Part shown: positions 1 through 11,929 of the stretch, piece after piece | How the letters are laid out: each line of letters begins with the position of its first letter | Position numbering within the stretch: position 1 is the first letter of the stretch | Source of the DNA: Patiria pectinifera | Taxonomy: Eukaryota; Echinodermata; Asteroidea; Valvatida; Asterinidae | Reading direction: 5' to 3' | Length of the DNA stretch: 64,000 nucleotides | NCBI GenBank assembly: GCA_029964075.1 | Contig: CM057135.1 | Span: 6,185,001 to 6,249,000 of the forward strand | Notes under the pieces: generated by a model | Told to the model about the DNA's origin: nothing | The model's database searches: none | Seen by the model: only the letters and a program-made list of their open reading frames with translations | Position numbers and translations under genes: made by a program

Positions 1-615
1 AACATCTTGGACCAAACACCTCAAATTGGTTACTCCAGCTCATCAACACCTGCCTCGCCACACAAACAATACCTAAAGTGTGGAAAAAGTTGAAGGTCAT
101 CGCCCTCCTAAAACCCGGGAAAGACCCAATGCATGTCAAAACTTATCGTCCCAAAGTCACACATTCAAGTTGCTGGAATATTTCCTCCTCAACCTTCTTG
201 CCTCTTCATTGAGAAACAACTGATACAGGAACAGGCAGGCAGGCTTCCGTCCCGGCAAATCTACAACAGGACAGCTTCTAAACCTCACTCAGTACATTAA
301 GGACTGCTTCCATCAAAAAAAAATAGATCACCGGCGCTGTCTTTGTTGATCTTACAGCTGCTTTTGATAGTGTCATCCGTTGCTGACTCCTTCAGAAGAT
401 CCTGGACATCACGGCAGACCTGACCCTTACCCAGTTTATTGGTGTTCTACTGAAGAACCATCGTTTCTTTGTAGTATTCAAAGGCAGAGTAGAGTACGTC
501 TTCAAAGGAATGGTCCCCCAAGTGAAGACGTTGACCGATGCTCTTGACCAGTCACAGCAGTGCTACACTTTGAGTCACCTGAAAGCGATCAACCCTGCTA
601 TTAAGACCAAAGTGT

Positions 616-942
616 GTGCCTCCTGAGTTGACCAGGCTGATGGCGTCTCCCCCACTACATGAGATGCCAATCAAGCCTGCAGAAGCCTTACCTACAGGAT
701 CCAATGCAGGATGGAAGACCTGGAGGTGCTTAAATCACCTCCAATCTGGAGTGGCTCGCACCAAAAGAAGTGGGGATTTTCCTCAACCGACAAACACCCT
801 GTGTGAGTGTGGTACTGCAGAGGACACTTTACAACATTTCATATTTAGATGCCAGGCACTAAAGGATTGGTCATATTTTGGCCCTAAAGGGGGGGGGGCG
901 GCGGATTTTCCCTCTTTCAACTTTTTTCCGCGATACTCTTGA
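616..942 (+). pseudogene. LINE-A C-terminal zinc-knuckle fragment
   Basis: This open stretch of about 108 codons is the C-terminal end of the LINE-A ORF2 protein. The recognisable part is WRCLNHLQSGVARTKR followed by CECGTAEDTLQHF and a final C, a CCHC pattern found downstream of the reverse transcriptase in Jockey/I-like LINEs. It probably helps nucleic-acid binding in the intact protein. The first codon has no significance, because the real frame enters from the broken RT upstream. The end runs into the G-rich tract and low-complexity 3' UTR. The inverted copy at 55504-55851 carries the same fragment with a short duplication in the LNHLQS segment. Confidence 0.7.
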
Positions 943-1493
943 AAAATTAAAAAAATTCACCGCCTGAGCTGTCCTGACTTTTTAGCCTCGAGTCTTGCAC
1001 ATCTTTTGATACCAAAAACATAAAATTCGAACCACAGGTTGCCGCGCAGCAAAATATTTTCGGCGCTACCCTCCATCAAAACTGCATTTCCCCATATACG
1101 TAGTGTACACATTTGAATTACCATACGTGCTTATGAATAATTAATTAGCTGTAATTCCAAAACCCTTTAACCCATAGTCATGAAATTTCTTGGGTTTGTT
1201 CATGTTATGTTGTTCTATGCATGAACCAAGTTTCATAATTTTTCGTCACTCGATGGCCGAGGTCATGGGGGGGGGGGCGGAATCTGCGTGAGATGGTCAA
1301 AACAACCCGGCCCTTTTCGGGCAAAAGTGACATTTTTCCATGTTTTCTTCAGGAAAGCCCATAAATACATTAATAATAACATTTATTATAATGGAGAAAC
1401 TCTCAAACAAATACAATATGTGCTCACTTGCCTCGAAAATCTTCGCAAACCCTTCCGAAAGGCAAATTTTAGGTGAAAATGACCCATGAACTT

Positions 1494-1522
1494 TGACCTC
1501 GGGTCAAGGTCACTAAAGGTCA
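1494..1522 (+). promoter_or_regulatory. Cluster of nuclear-receptor-like half sites in LINE-A 3' UTR
   Basis: TGACCT, GGGTCA, AGGTCA and AAAGGTCA half sites lie within 29 bp. AGGTCA is the generic nuclear-receptor half site and AAGGTCA the SF-1/ERR type. The cluster also occurs at 54931-54963 (minus) and 58502-58531. Function is not shown. Confidence 0.3.
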
Positions 1523-1642
1523 ATGGAAAAAATGGCAACATCAATTTTCTTGTTCTCAGGACTTATAAGATTACATTTATAATGGTTGCCATAAATTAAC
1601 ATGAAATTTCGACGGGAACCCAAATCTGCACATTGGCCCCCC

Positions 1643-2972
1643 TACTATTTCATTGCAATTTCAATATCAACTATGTTTAATGCAAACATGGTGCTTTTTT
1701 GGCTTGATGTCTCATTATAAAAAAGCCTAACTTTTGTGTTGCTAGAAAGTGCATGAAAACGTTTATTCTTTGATGTGAGTTTGAAAATAGGTTTAATTAT
1801 AGAATTATAGGTTTTCCCAGCCAAGTTAGCAGATTTGGCGGCCAAATGGCGACCAATCACCCATTTTCGCACCAATTTGAATGGGCGTTGAGATCAACAT
1901 TCAATTACCTAAAAACACCAATCAACTGCACATTAGAAGCATTCGATTTCACATTTTAATCATGCAATTTCAAAAACAGGGCATTCAAATTAAAATTGCA
2001 CGAACGAGCATCCAAATTCGCCGGAGCTTCCAGCTGTGAAAGTGTGGTCATTCGAATTCACCAGTAAGCAAGCATGTGAAAAGTATATAAGCAAAGTAAT
2101 TCGAAACAGGTCCATGTCTTCCGTCGTTTGTTAGTGTTTTTTTTCCAATTTGGAAATATAGATATAAAAAGTGTCTCCCACAAGACTTTGCCACTAATCT
2201 GATAACCATGCAAACTGTAATAGATTGAATCACAAGAAATACCAATTAATATATGCCACCTCATGGGCATTAGATGAGAATTTTAATTGTTGATCCCTGT
2301 CGTTTGATGCCCAAAACTATCTTGCACTGCAGATTTCTACTGCCAGGTCAATTGTAGCAACGTATCTGAGATCTGGCAGACGGGGACACAAAAGTGGACC
2401 ACGATATGAAACAGAAATAATGAAAAGGTGAAAGAAATAAAAAGACTGGCATCTGTAATTATTCCTCCGTTGACTTTCATTTTGAATGAGAAAAGTGCTA
2501 AATAGAATGCGCTGAAATGAAAACAAAAACAAGAATCTCATGCAAATAACTCTAAACCAAATGGCAAACCGACTTCGAAATTGAATGATCACTTAAATCG
2601 AATGACATAACTTCAATTAAGAATGTGTTCAACATGAAAAAGTAAGGTTTTAAAACGAATTTGAACGACTGAAATCTAATGGCCAATATCAAACAGAATT
2701 CGGATGCTATTTCTGCGAAATTGGCCAGGAAAACCTATAAGAGGCTTTATGTTAAATAAAATCAATGGACGAGTCCGTCTTCAAGTCTTGACAGCACATC
2801 ATTTGGAACCGTGCAATTAGTTTTGGGAGATCCACATTTACATGTTTTAGTACTGAAACAGATTTTATCTTGTCATTGATGTAGGCTTGTCTGAAGCATT
2901 TACTAAATAAAACGTTTTCATAATGTAAGGAAGCTTAAAAAGAGGGCGCCGGTCCTGACGATAACTAAAAGC
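1643..2972. other. AT-rich stretch with no recognised gene
   Basis: This region is AT-rich with short open frames on both strands (for example 2317-2592 minus and 2048-2270 minus). None shows a domain, a codon pattern or a repeat partner in the window. I see no RNA gene or element end. It may be old unrecognisable repeat or intergenic DNA. Confidence 0.5.
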
Positions 2973-5900
2973 CCTTGGACCAGGCCAATCCCATTATTTT
3001 CCAGTTCCTCAGGTCCTCCTGCATCCCCCTACATCCAGTCTTGCCCGGTCCAAAGCGTTCTTCATGCTTAAAGGGGCATTTCTTTGGGAGCGCCGATTAT
3101 GTACACAAACATATGGAAAAACGTGCATTAAAATCGCCGTAGATTTAAAGTCTTTTTCAAAAAAATATTAAAAAAATATTCCAACCCCTTGGACCAGGTC
3201 AGACTTATAATTTTCCAGTTCCTCAGGTCCTCCTGCATCCTCCTACATCCAGCCTCGCCCGGTCCAAGGCGTTCTTCATGCTTAAAAGGAATTTCTTTGA
3301 GAGCGCCGATTTTGTACACAAACATATTGAAAAACGTGCATTAAAATCGTCGTAGATTTACGTCTTTTTGAAAAATATGAAAAAAATATTTTAACCCCTT
3401 GGACCAGGTCAGATTTACTATTTTGCAGTTCCTCAGTTCCTCCTACATCCAGCCTTTCCCGGTCCAAGACGTTCTTCGTGCTCAAAGGGACATTTCTTTG
3501 AGAGCACCGCTTATGTACACAAACATAAGGAAAAACGTGCATTAAAATCGCTGTAGGATTAAGTCTTATTCAAAAATATGGAAAAAAATATTCCAACCCC
3601 TTGGACCAGGTCAGACTTACTATTTTCAGGTTTCCCAGGTCCTCTTGCATTCTCCTACATCCAGCCTTGCCCGGTCCAAGGCGTTCTTCATGCTTAAAAG
3701 GAATTTCTTTGGGAGCGCCGATTATGTACACAAACATCTGGAAAAACGTGAATTAAAATCGCCGTAGATTTCAGTCTTTTTCAAAAATATAAAAAAAATA
3801 TTCCAACCCCTTGGACCAGGTCAGACTTATAATTTTCCAGTTTCTCAGGTCCTCCTGCATCCTCCTACAACCAGCCTTGCCCGGTCCAAGGCGTTCTTCA
3901 TGCTTAAAGGGGCATTCCTTTGGGAGCGCCGATTACGTACACAAACATATTGAAAAACGTGCATTAAAATCGCCGTAGATTTACGTCTTTTTCAAAAATA
4001 TTAAAAAAATATTTTAACCCCTTGGACCAGGTCAGACTCAATATTTTCTTGTTCCTCAGGTCCTCCTTCATCCTCCTACATCCAGCCTTGCCCGGTCCAA
4101 GACGTTCTTCCTGCTTAAAGGGACATTTCTTTTAGAGCACCGATTATGTACACAAACATAGGGAAAAACGTGTATTAAAATCGCTGTAGGATTAAGTCTT
4201 ATTCAAAAATATGGAAAAAATATTACAACACCTTGGACGAGGTCAGACTTATAACTTTCAAGTTCCCCAGGTCCTCCTGCATCCTCCTACATCCAGCCTT
4301 GCGCGGTCCAAGGCGTTCTTCATGCTTAAAAGGAATTTCTTTGAGAGCGCCGATTTTGTACACAACCATATAGAAAAACGTGCATTAAAATCGTCGTAGA
4401 TTTACATCTTTTTGAAAAATATGAAAAAAAATATTTTAACCCCTTGGACCAGGTCAGACTCACTATTTTCCATTTCCTCAGGTCCTCTTGCATCCTCCTA
4501 CATCCAGCCTTTCCCGGTCCAAGACGTTCTTCGTGCTTAAAGGGATATTTCTTTGAGAGCACCGATTATGTACACAAACATATGGAAAAACGTGCATTAA
4601 AATCGCTGTAGGATTAAGTCTTATTCAAAAATATGGAAAAAATATTCCAACCCCTTGGACCAGGTCAGACTTATTATTTTCAGGTTTCCCAGGTCCTCTT
4701 GCATTCTCCTACATCCAGCCTTGCCCGGTCCAAGGCGTTCTTCATGCTTAAAGGGATATTTCTTTGGGAGCGCCGATTATGTACACAAACATATGGAAAA
4801 ACGTGCATTAAAATCGCCGTAGATTAAAGTCTTTTTCAAAAATATGGAAAAAATATTCCAACCCCTTGGACCAGGTCAGACTTATTATTTTCAGGTTTCC
4901 CAGGTCCTCTTGCATTCTCCTACATCCAGCCTTGCCCGGTCCAAGGCGTTCTTCATGCTTAAAGGGGCATTTCTTTGGGAGCGCCGATTACGTACACAAA
5001 CATATGGAAAAACGTGCATTAAAATCGCCGTAGATTTCAGTCTTTTTCAAAAATATGGAAAAAATATTCCAACCCCTTGGACCAGGTCAGACTTATTATT
5101 TTCAGGTTTCCCAGGTCCTCTTGCATTCTCCTACATCCAGCCTTGCCCGGTCCAAGGCGTTCTTCATGCTTAAAGGGACATTTCTTTGGGAGCGCCGATT
5201 ATGTACACAAACATATGGAAAAACGTGCATTAAAATCGCCGTAGATTTAAGTCTTTTTCAAAAATATGAAAAAAATACTCCAACCCCTTGGACCAGGTCA
5301 GATTTACTATTTTCAAGCTTCCTCAGGTCCTCCTGCATCCTGCTACATCCAGCCTTTCCCGGTCCAAGACATTCTTCGTGCTTAAAGGGATATTTCTTTG
5401 AGAGCACCGATTATGTACACAAACATGTGGAAAAACGTGCATTAAAATCGCCGTAGATTTCAGTCTTTTTCAAAAATATGGAAAAAATATTCCAACCCCT
5501 TGGACCAGGTCAGACTTATTATTTTCAGGTTTCCCAGGTCCTCTTGCATTCTCCTACATCCAGCCTTGCCCGGTCCAAGGCGTTCTTCATGCTTAAAGGG
5601 ACATTTCTTTGGGAGCGCCGATTATGTACACAAACATATGGAAAAACGTGCATTAAAATCGCCGTAGATTTAAGTCTTTTTCAAAAATATGAAAAAAATA
5701 CTCCAACCCCTTGGACCAGGTCAGATTTACTATTTTCAAGCTTCCTCAGGTCCTCCTGCATCCTCCTACATCCAGCCTTTCCCGGTCCAAGACATTCTTC
5801 GTGCTTAAAGGGATATTTCTTTGAGAGCACCGATTATGTACACAAACATGTGGAAAAACGTGCATTAAAATCGCCGTAGATTTCAGTCTTTTTCAAAAAT

Positions 5901-8900
5901 ATGGAAAAAATATTCCAACCCCTTGGACCAGGTCAGACTTATTATTTTCAGGTTTCCCAGGTCCTCTTGCATTCTCCTACATCCAGCCTTGCCCGGTCCA
6001 AGGCGTTCTTCATGCTTAAAGGGACATTTCTTTGGGAGCGCCGATAATGTACACAAACATATGGAAAAACGTGCATTAAAATCGCCGTAGATTTAAGTCT
6101 TTTTCAAAAATATGAAAAAAATACTCCAACCCCTTGGACCAGGTCAAATTTACTATTTTCAAGCTTCCGATGTCTTCCTGCATCCTCCTACATCCAGCCT
6201 TGCCCGGTCCAAGGCGTTCTTCGTGCTTAAAGGGGCATTTCTTTGGGAGCGCTGATTACGTACACAAACATATGGAAAAACGTGCATTAAAATCGCCGTA
6301 GATTTCAATCTTTTTCAAAAATATAAAAAAAATATTCCAACCCCTTGGACGAGGTCAGACTTATAACTTTCAAGTTCCCCAGGTCCTCCTGCATCCTCCT
6401 ACATCCAGCCTTGCGCGGTCCAAGGCGTTCTTCATGCTTAAAAGGAATTTCTTTGAGAGCGCCGATTTTGTTCACAAACATATTGAAAAACGTGCATTAA
6501 AATCGTCGTAGATTTACGTCTTTTTCAAAAATATTTAAAAAATATTCCAACCCCTTGGACCAGGTCAGACTCAATATTTTCTTGTTCCTCAGGTCCTCCT
6601 TCATCCTCCTACATCCAGCCTTGCCCGGTCCAAGACGTTCTTCCTGCTTAAAGGGACATTTCTTTTAGAGCACCGATTATGTACACAAACATAGGGAAAA
6701 AACGTGTATTAAAATCGCCGTAGATTTTTTTCAAAAATATGGAAAAAATATTCCAACCCCTTGGACCATGTCAGACTTACTATTTTCAAGTTCCCCAGGT
6801 CCTCCTGCATCCTCCTACATCCAGCCTTGCCCGGTCCAAGGCGTTCTTCATGCTTAAAGGGATATTTCTTTGGGAGCACCGATTATGTACACAAACATAT
6901 GGGAAAACGTGCATTAAAATCGCCGTAGATTTACGTCTTTTTCAAAAAAATGAAAGAAAATACTACAACCTCTTGGACCAGGTCAGATTTACTATTTTCC
7001 AGCTTCCCATGTCTTCTTGCATTCTCCTACATCCAGCCTTGCCCGGTCCAAGGCGTTCTTCATGCTTAAAGGGATATTTCTTTGGGAGCGCCGATTATGT
7101 ACACAAACATATGGAAAAACGTGCATTAAAATCGCCGTAGATTAAAGTCTTTTTCAAAAATATGGAAAAAATATTCCAACCCCTTGGACCAGGTCAGACT
7201 TATTATTTTCAGGTTTCCCAGGTCCTCTTGCATTCTCCTACATCCAGCCTTGCCCGGTCCAAGGCGTTCTTCATGCTTAAAGGGGCATTTCTTTGGGAGC
7301 GCCGATTACGTACACAAACATATGGAAAAACGTGCATTAAAATCGCCGTAGATTTCAGTCTTTTTCAAAAATATGGAAAAAATATTTCAACCCCTTGGAC
7401 CAGGTCAGACTTATTATTTTCAGGTTTCCCAGGTCCTCTTGCATTCTCCTACATCCAGCCTTGCCCGGTCCAAGGCGTTCTTCATGCTTAAAGGGACATT
7501 TCTTTGGGAGCGCCGATTATGTACACAAACATATGGAAAAACGTGCATTAAAATCGCCGTAGATTTAAGTCTTTTTCAAAAATATGAAAAAAATACTCCA
7601 ACCCCTTGGACCAGGTCAGATTTACTATTTTCAAGCTTCCTCAGGTCCTCCTGCATCCTCCTACATCCAGCCTTTCCCGGTCCAAGACATTCTTCGTGCT
7701 TAAAGGGATATTTCTTTGAGAGCACCGATTATGTACACAAACATATTGAAAAACGTGCATTAAAATCGCCGTAGATTTCAGTCTTTTTCAAAAATATGGA
7801 AAAAATATTCCAACCCCTTGGACCAGGTCAGACTTATTATTTTCAGGTTTCCCAGGTCCTCCTGCATTCTCCTACATCCAGCCTTGCCCGGTCCAAGGCG
7901 TTCTTCATGCTTAAAGGGGCATTTCTTTGGGAGCGCCGATTACGTACACAAACATATGGAAAAACGTGCATTAAAATCGCCGTAGATTTCAGTCTTTTTC
8001 AAAAATATGGAAAAAATATTCCAACCCCTTGGACCAGGTCAGACTTATTATTTTCAGGTTTCCCAGGTCCTCTTGCATTCTCCTACATCCAGCCTTGCCC
8101 GGTCCAAGGCGTTCTTCATGCTTAAAGGGACATTTCTTTGGGAGCGCCGATTATGTACACAAACATATGGAAAAACGTGCATTAAAATCGCCGTAGATTT
8201 AAGTCTTTTTCAAAAATATGAAAAAAATACTCCAACCCCTTGGACCAGGTCAGATTTACTATTTTCAAGCTTCCTCAGGTCCTCCTGCATCCTCCTACAT
8301 CCAGCCTTTCCCGGTCCAAGACATTCTTCGTGCTTAAAGGGATATTTCTTTGAGAGCACCGATTATGTACACAAACATGTGGAAAAACGTGCATTAAAAT
8401 CGCCGTAGATTTCAGTCTTTTTCAAAAATATGGAAAAAATATTCCAACCCCTTGGACCAGGTCAGACTTATTATTTTCAGGTTTCCCAGGTCCTCTTGCA
8501 TTCTCCTACATCCAGCCTTGCCCGGTCCAAGGCGTTCTTCATGCTTAAAGGGACATTTCTTTGGGAGCGCCGATTATGTACACAAACATATGGAAAAACG
8601 TGCATTAAAATCGCCGTAGATTTAAGTCTTTTTCAAAAATATGAAAAAAATACTCCAACCCCTTGGACCAGGTCAGATTTACTATTTTCAAGCTTCCGAT
8701 GTCTTCCTGCATCCTCCTACATCCAGCCTTGCCCGGTCCAAGGCGTTCTTCGTGCTTAAAGGGGCATTTCTTTGGGAGCGCTGATTACGTACACAAACAT
8801 ATGGAAAAACGTGCATTAAAATCGCCGTAGATTTCAATCTTTTTCAAAAATATAAAAAAAATATTCCAACCCCTTGGACGAGGTCAGATTTATAACTTTC

Positions 8901-9816
8901 AAGTTTCCCAGGTCCTCCTGCATCCTCCTACATCCAGCCTTGCGCGGTCCAAGGCGTTCTTCATGCTTAAAAGGAATTTCTTTGAGAGCGCCGATTTTGT
9001 TCACAAACATATTGAAAAACGTGCATTAAAATCGTCGTAGATTTACGTCTTTTTCAAAAATATTAAAAAAATATTCCAACCCCTTGGACCAGGTCAGACT
9101 CAATATTTTCTTGTTCCTCAGGTCCTCCTTCATCCTCCTACATCCAGCCTTGCCCGGTCCAAGACGTTCTTCCTGCTTAAAGGGACATTTCTTTTAGAGC
9201 ACCGATTATGTACACAAACATAGGGAAAAAACGTGTATTAAAATCGCCGTAGATTTTTTTCAAAAATATGGAAAAAATATTCCAACCCCTTGGACCATGT
9301 CAGACTTACTATTTTCAAGTTCCCCAGGTCCTCCTGCATCCTCCTACATCCAGCCTTGCCCGGTCCAAGGCGTTCTTCATGCTTAAAGGGATATTTCTTT
9401 GGGAGCACCGATTATGTACACAAACATATGGGAAAACGTGCATTAAAATCGCCGTAGATTTACGTCTTTTTCAAAAAAATGAAAGAAAATACTACAACCC
9501 CTTGGACCAGGTCAGATTTACTATTTTCCAGCTTCCCATGTCTTCCTGCATCCTCCTACATCCGGCCTTGCCCGATCCAAGACGTTCTTCGTGCTTAAAG
9601 GGGCATTTCTTTGAGAGCACCGATTATGTACACAAACATATGGAAAAACGTGCATTAAAATCGCTGTAGAATTAAGTCTTTTTCAAAAATATGGAAAAAA
9701 TATCCCAACCCCTTGGACCAGGTCAGACCCATTATTTTCAAGTTCCCCAGGTCCTCATGCATCCCCCTACATCCAGCCTTTCCCGGTCCAAAGTGTCCGT
9801 CATGCTTAAAAGAGGT
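2973..9816 (+). repeat. 211-bp satellite array, about 33 monomers with higher-order structure
   Basis: Successive monomers begin near CCCTTGGACCAGGTCAGA and contain TACATCCAGCCTTGCCCGG, TTCTTCATGCTTAAAGG and GTACACAAACATATGG, spaced 210-212 bp. I counted 33 copies of the CCTTGGACCA box (some read GGACGA). Monomers fall into types by diagnostic changes (GGGAGCGCC versus GAGAGCACC; TTTCCCAGG versus TTCCTCAGG). A 422-bp dimer recurs at 5055, 5478, 7373 and 8007. A block of 12 monomers is duplicated: the sequence around 5478-6960 recurs 2529 bp downstream at 8007-9490. The 109- and 133-codon open frames inside are by-products of the repeat, not genes. The array starts and stops abruptly, and the same satellite resumes at 61886. 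Confidence 0.95.
5478..9490 (+). repeat. 12-monomer (2529 bp) higher-order duplication inside the satellite
   Basis: Landmarks at 5478, 6091 and 6739 recur at 8007, 8620 and 9268, a constant offset of 2529 bp, or twelve 210.75-bp monomers. They share rare variants such as CTTCCGATGTCTTCC and a 9-bp-shortened monomer ending in GTAGATTTTTTTC. The stretch from about 4822 to 5460 recurs at an offset of 2318 bp (eleven monomers) at 7140-7780. One extra monomer therefore separates the two registers. This is the pattern expected from unequal exchange or segmental amplification. Confidence 0.8.
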
Positions 9817-10609
9817 CTCTGTTGTACGAAAATGTGTGGCAAAACAAAGTGTTCCTTGGCCTAGCGGGATAGGAAACCAGTCTATGAGCCGTTTGCGAAT
9901 GTGTATATGCAGCTGTGGATACACTCTATGCATGATTTGTACATGTAGTGTTCAGCGTGCGAATGTCGAACAAGGAACGAGGAATAAGTAACCAACTTCA
10001 CACCGCTTCGCATTATTGGGTTAGTAACTAAAGCAGCTACAAAGAGTTCATAAACATAAGCTCTTAACGTGTATGAATAATAGTGCATATGTTATAAAAC
10101 AATGTCGTGGGGGTGTCTCCTCAAGTGCAATTTTTTTTTGTCACCTATGAGAGCAACAAAATGTAGAACAACTGTAACTGTGTGGTGCCAACTCCATTTA
10201 TACTTGAGAAAACTTGTATTACAACCTGATTTAGTACTGCTCTTAAGGCCCCATGGTTAGTTACTGACATATTATGAGTTGCATAATCAAATAACCATTT
10301 CGTTCATTTTTGTTTTGCCTATAGTAAATACTTTTCAATTTACAAAGACAAATTTTGTCTTTTCAGATTCTAAAAGAAGCAGATGACAAGGTCTTCGTAA
10401 CCTACCCATGATGGGACTCTAAATACAACGAATGGTTGCCCAAATCTTAATGTGCAGATGTCATCAACATCCAATGCCTCTCGACACCCTCATCTCTAGA
10501 TGATAGGCAGAAACTGTTTTGCGCGAATTTAAGACTAGACATAAAACGTAATTTACTTCGGAAGAGGAAAGCTGACCCTCATATTTCAATCACTCGTGAC
10601 ATTCAGTTT
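9817..10609. other. Non-repetitive stretch next to the satellite, no gene recognised
   Basis: The satellite stops within a monomer near 9816 and is followed by unrelated DNA. Short open frames at 9713-9991 (plus) and 9655-9933 or 9882-10088 (minus) are partly satellite read-through and show no domain. Nothing else is recognised. Confidence 0.5.
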
Positions 10610-10930
10610 GATGTGTATTAACAGTTTTTTGGCACTCAGAATAAAATCAGATACCCAACAAACAGTGAACTTAATGATGTACTCGGTACTGGTTGGATGG
10701 AACGCTTCAACAAGAGCAGAGAATGTTGCTATGTGAATCCTGGAACAGCCACCATTTCCCTTCATAAACTTCGGCCTATATACGAGTATGACATTCATGG
10801 GAAGAAAATAGTCAGCCATGAAGGTCACTTTGTGAAGTTCCAATTCGTGGAGATGCTACAGAAAAAGAAGTCACAGACAAGATCCCTTGTGATCTGCCAT
10901 GGAGACACCGAGTATAGGGCCATTTGATAA
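10610..10930 (+). pseudogene. Unrecognised coding-like remnant
   Basis: The plus strand reads as a coherent, non-repetitive, mixed-composition peptide for roughly 100 codons. The longest uninterrupted part runs from an ATG at 10697 to the TGA at 10925-10927, and the same frame continues upstream past one stop. It has no motif I recognise and no partner in the window. It lies 130 bp before the Gypsy-1 3' LTR, so it may be a scrap of whatever Gypsy-1 inserted into; the decayed transposase-like gene resumes just beyond the other LTR. A chance open frame is possible. Confidence 0.25.
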
Positions 10931-11057
10931 TTTTCTTATTGAATGTAGGAAACATAAAGGTATAGTACACCTTTTTAAGCCAGTAATTTTCAGACATGTA
11001 GTTGTTGTTGATTGTTTCAATTAATGTAACATTTTGTTACCTGTATTACTAAAAGTT

Positions 11058-11307
11058 TATAACGGTCTGTTACACACAATTAGGTTCAGATAACTCCACA
11101 AGAGAAGATGATTGATTCAGAATTAACAGTTCTGCTTCATTTATTCCGAGATTACGATAATTGGAAATCACATTGTTGATCGGCCATATCCCAGCATGCT
11201 TTGTAGGTATCCCTTATGACGTCATGAGTTGTAGTATCGAGTCGAGTCGTTTGTGTGAGTCTCCATGTTATGTCGTCATCTACTGCAGTCGTGTCAAGCC
11301 CGTTATA
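11058..11307 (-). repeat. Gypsy-1 3' LTR
   Basis: This 250-bp copy matches 20185-20443 except for an 8-bp deletion and scattered substitutions. Its ends are TATAACGG and CCGTTATA, so the element terminates in TA...TA rather than the usual TG...CA. A polypurine tract abuts it at 11308, which identifies it as the 3' LTR of a minus-strand element. Confidence 0.9.
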
Positions 11308-11318
11308 CTCCCCCCTCT
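11308..11318 (-). promoter_or_regulatory. Gypsy-1 polypurine tract
   Basis: On the minus strand AGAGGGGGGAG lies directly before the LTR end, where a plus-strand primer for reverse transcription is expected. Between it and the end of pol (11319-11929) I find no further coding sequence. Confidence 0.8.
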
Positions 11319-11929
11319 AAGAAGTCATGTGGTTTCTTTCTTGTTCTTCAGGGAGGTCGTGTCCTCTGAAATTGGCCATAGGTAAAATATACATTGTTAG
11401 CTGACAATGATTTACAATCTTCCATAAAATTTTGTTTCGATTACAGATAATCAATGGTGAGATTCAAAATAACACTAGAGTCCTACTTTCCTGCGAAAAG
11501 GAAACAAATGTGATCAGTATCCGCAACAACTGTCAAGGCCAATGAAAACACAATTAAAGTAGCAGTCCAAAGATTCACCATTATTCAAAGTGAATAACTA
11601 AAATATACATGTACATGTAGGGTTGTTCTCCTTTCCTAAACAAAAAGAAAATTTCTTATCAAGACTTTTTTTTTCTTCTGCTTGTTGAAATAAACAATAT
11701 GAACATGAACAGTTACTTTTCTCTGAAAAAAATGCACAGCAAAGTTAATTACTTTTTTCTTCTTTCCGTCCGTTAGTCCGTCTATGTCAACCTAACAAAA
11801 CTGGAATGCATGTACATGTGAACAAACAAGTGGAGTACAAATTCTAACTGGCCCTAGCACTAGAGTCCAGACCAGCTATGACTGTAGCAAAGGAGCCTAA
11901 CTAATAAGAACAGTCAGCCACATGCAAGA

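Larger units (their letters stand above)
1..1642 (+). pseudogene. LINE-A copy 1: decayed 3' part of a non-LTR retrotransposon
   Basis: Translated pieces in shifting frames read as a LINE reverse transcriptase. EQAGFRPGKS-like and GAVFVDLTAAFDSV-like segments lie at about 220-380. They are followed by a C-terminal region (616-942) with a CCHC-like motif, CECGTAEDTLQHFIFRC, typical of Jockey/I-type LINE C-termini. Frameshifts and stops break the frame throughout, so no protein is made. A 3' UTR of about 700 bp follows, with G runs at 889-897 and 1267-1276, and ends at GGCCCCCC near 1642. The same sequence recurs inverted at 54816-56465 and in part, directly, at 57448-58640. The window start cuts the 5' side. 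LINE identity is secure; the clade is an inference. Confidence 0.8.

Noticed and set aside
1288-1476. 62-codon open frame repeated at 54977-55165
   Set aside because: It lies in the LINE-A 3' UTR and its conservation follows from the copies being near-identical. The diverged copy at 58.3 kb breaks it.
4633-9669. Repeated 109- and 133-codon open frames starting MEKIFQPLGP
   Set aside because: They recur with the 211-bp satellite period, change frame at each monomer and have no start context or domain. They are by-products of the tandem repeat.
2973-9816. Centromeric CENP-B-type box in the satellite
   Set aside because: I looked for a TTCG-TTGG-A-CGGG-type motif in the monomer and did not find one.
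11319-11929. An env-like gene between Gypsy-1 pol and its 3' LTR
   Set aside because: There are only 600 bp with no open frame of useful length, signal peptide or membrane segment.
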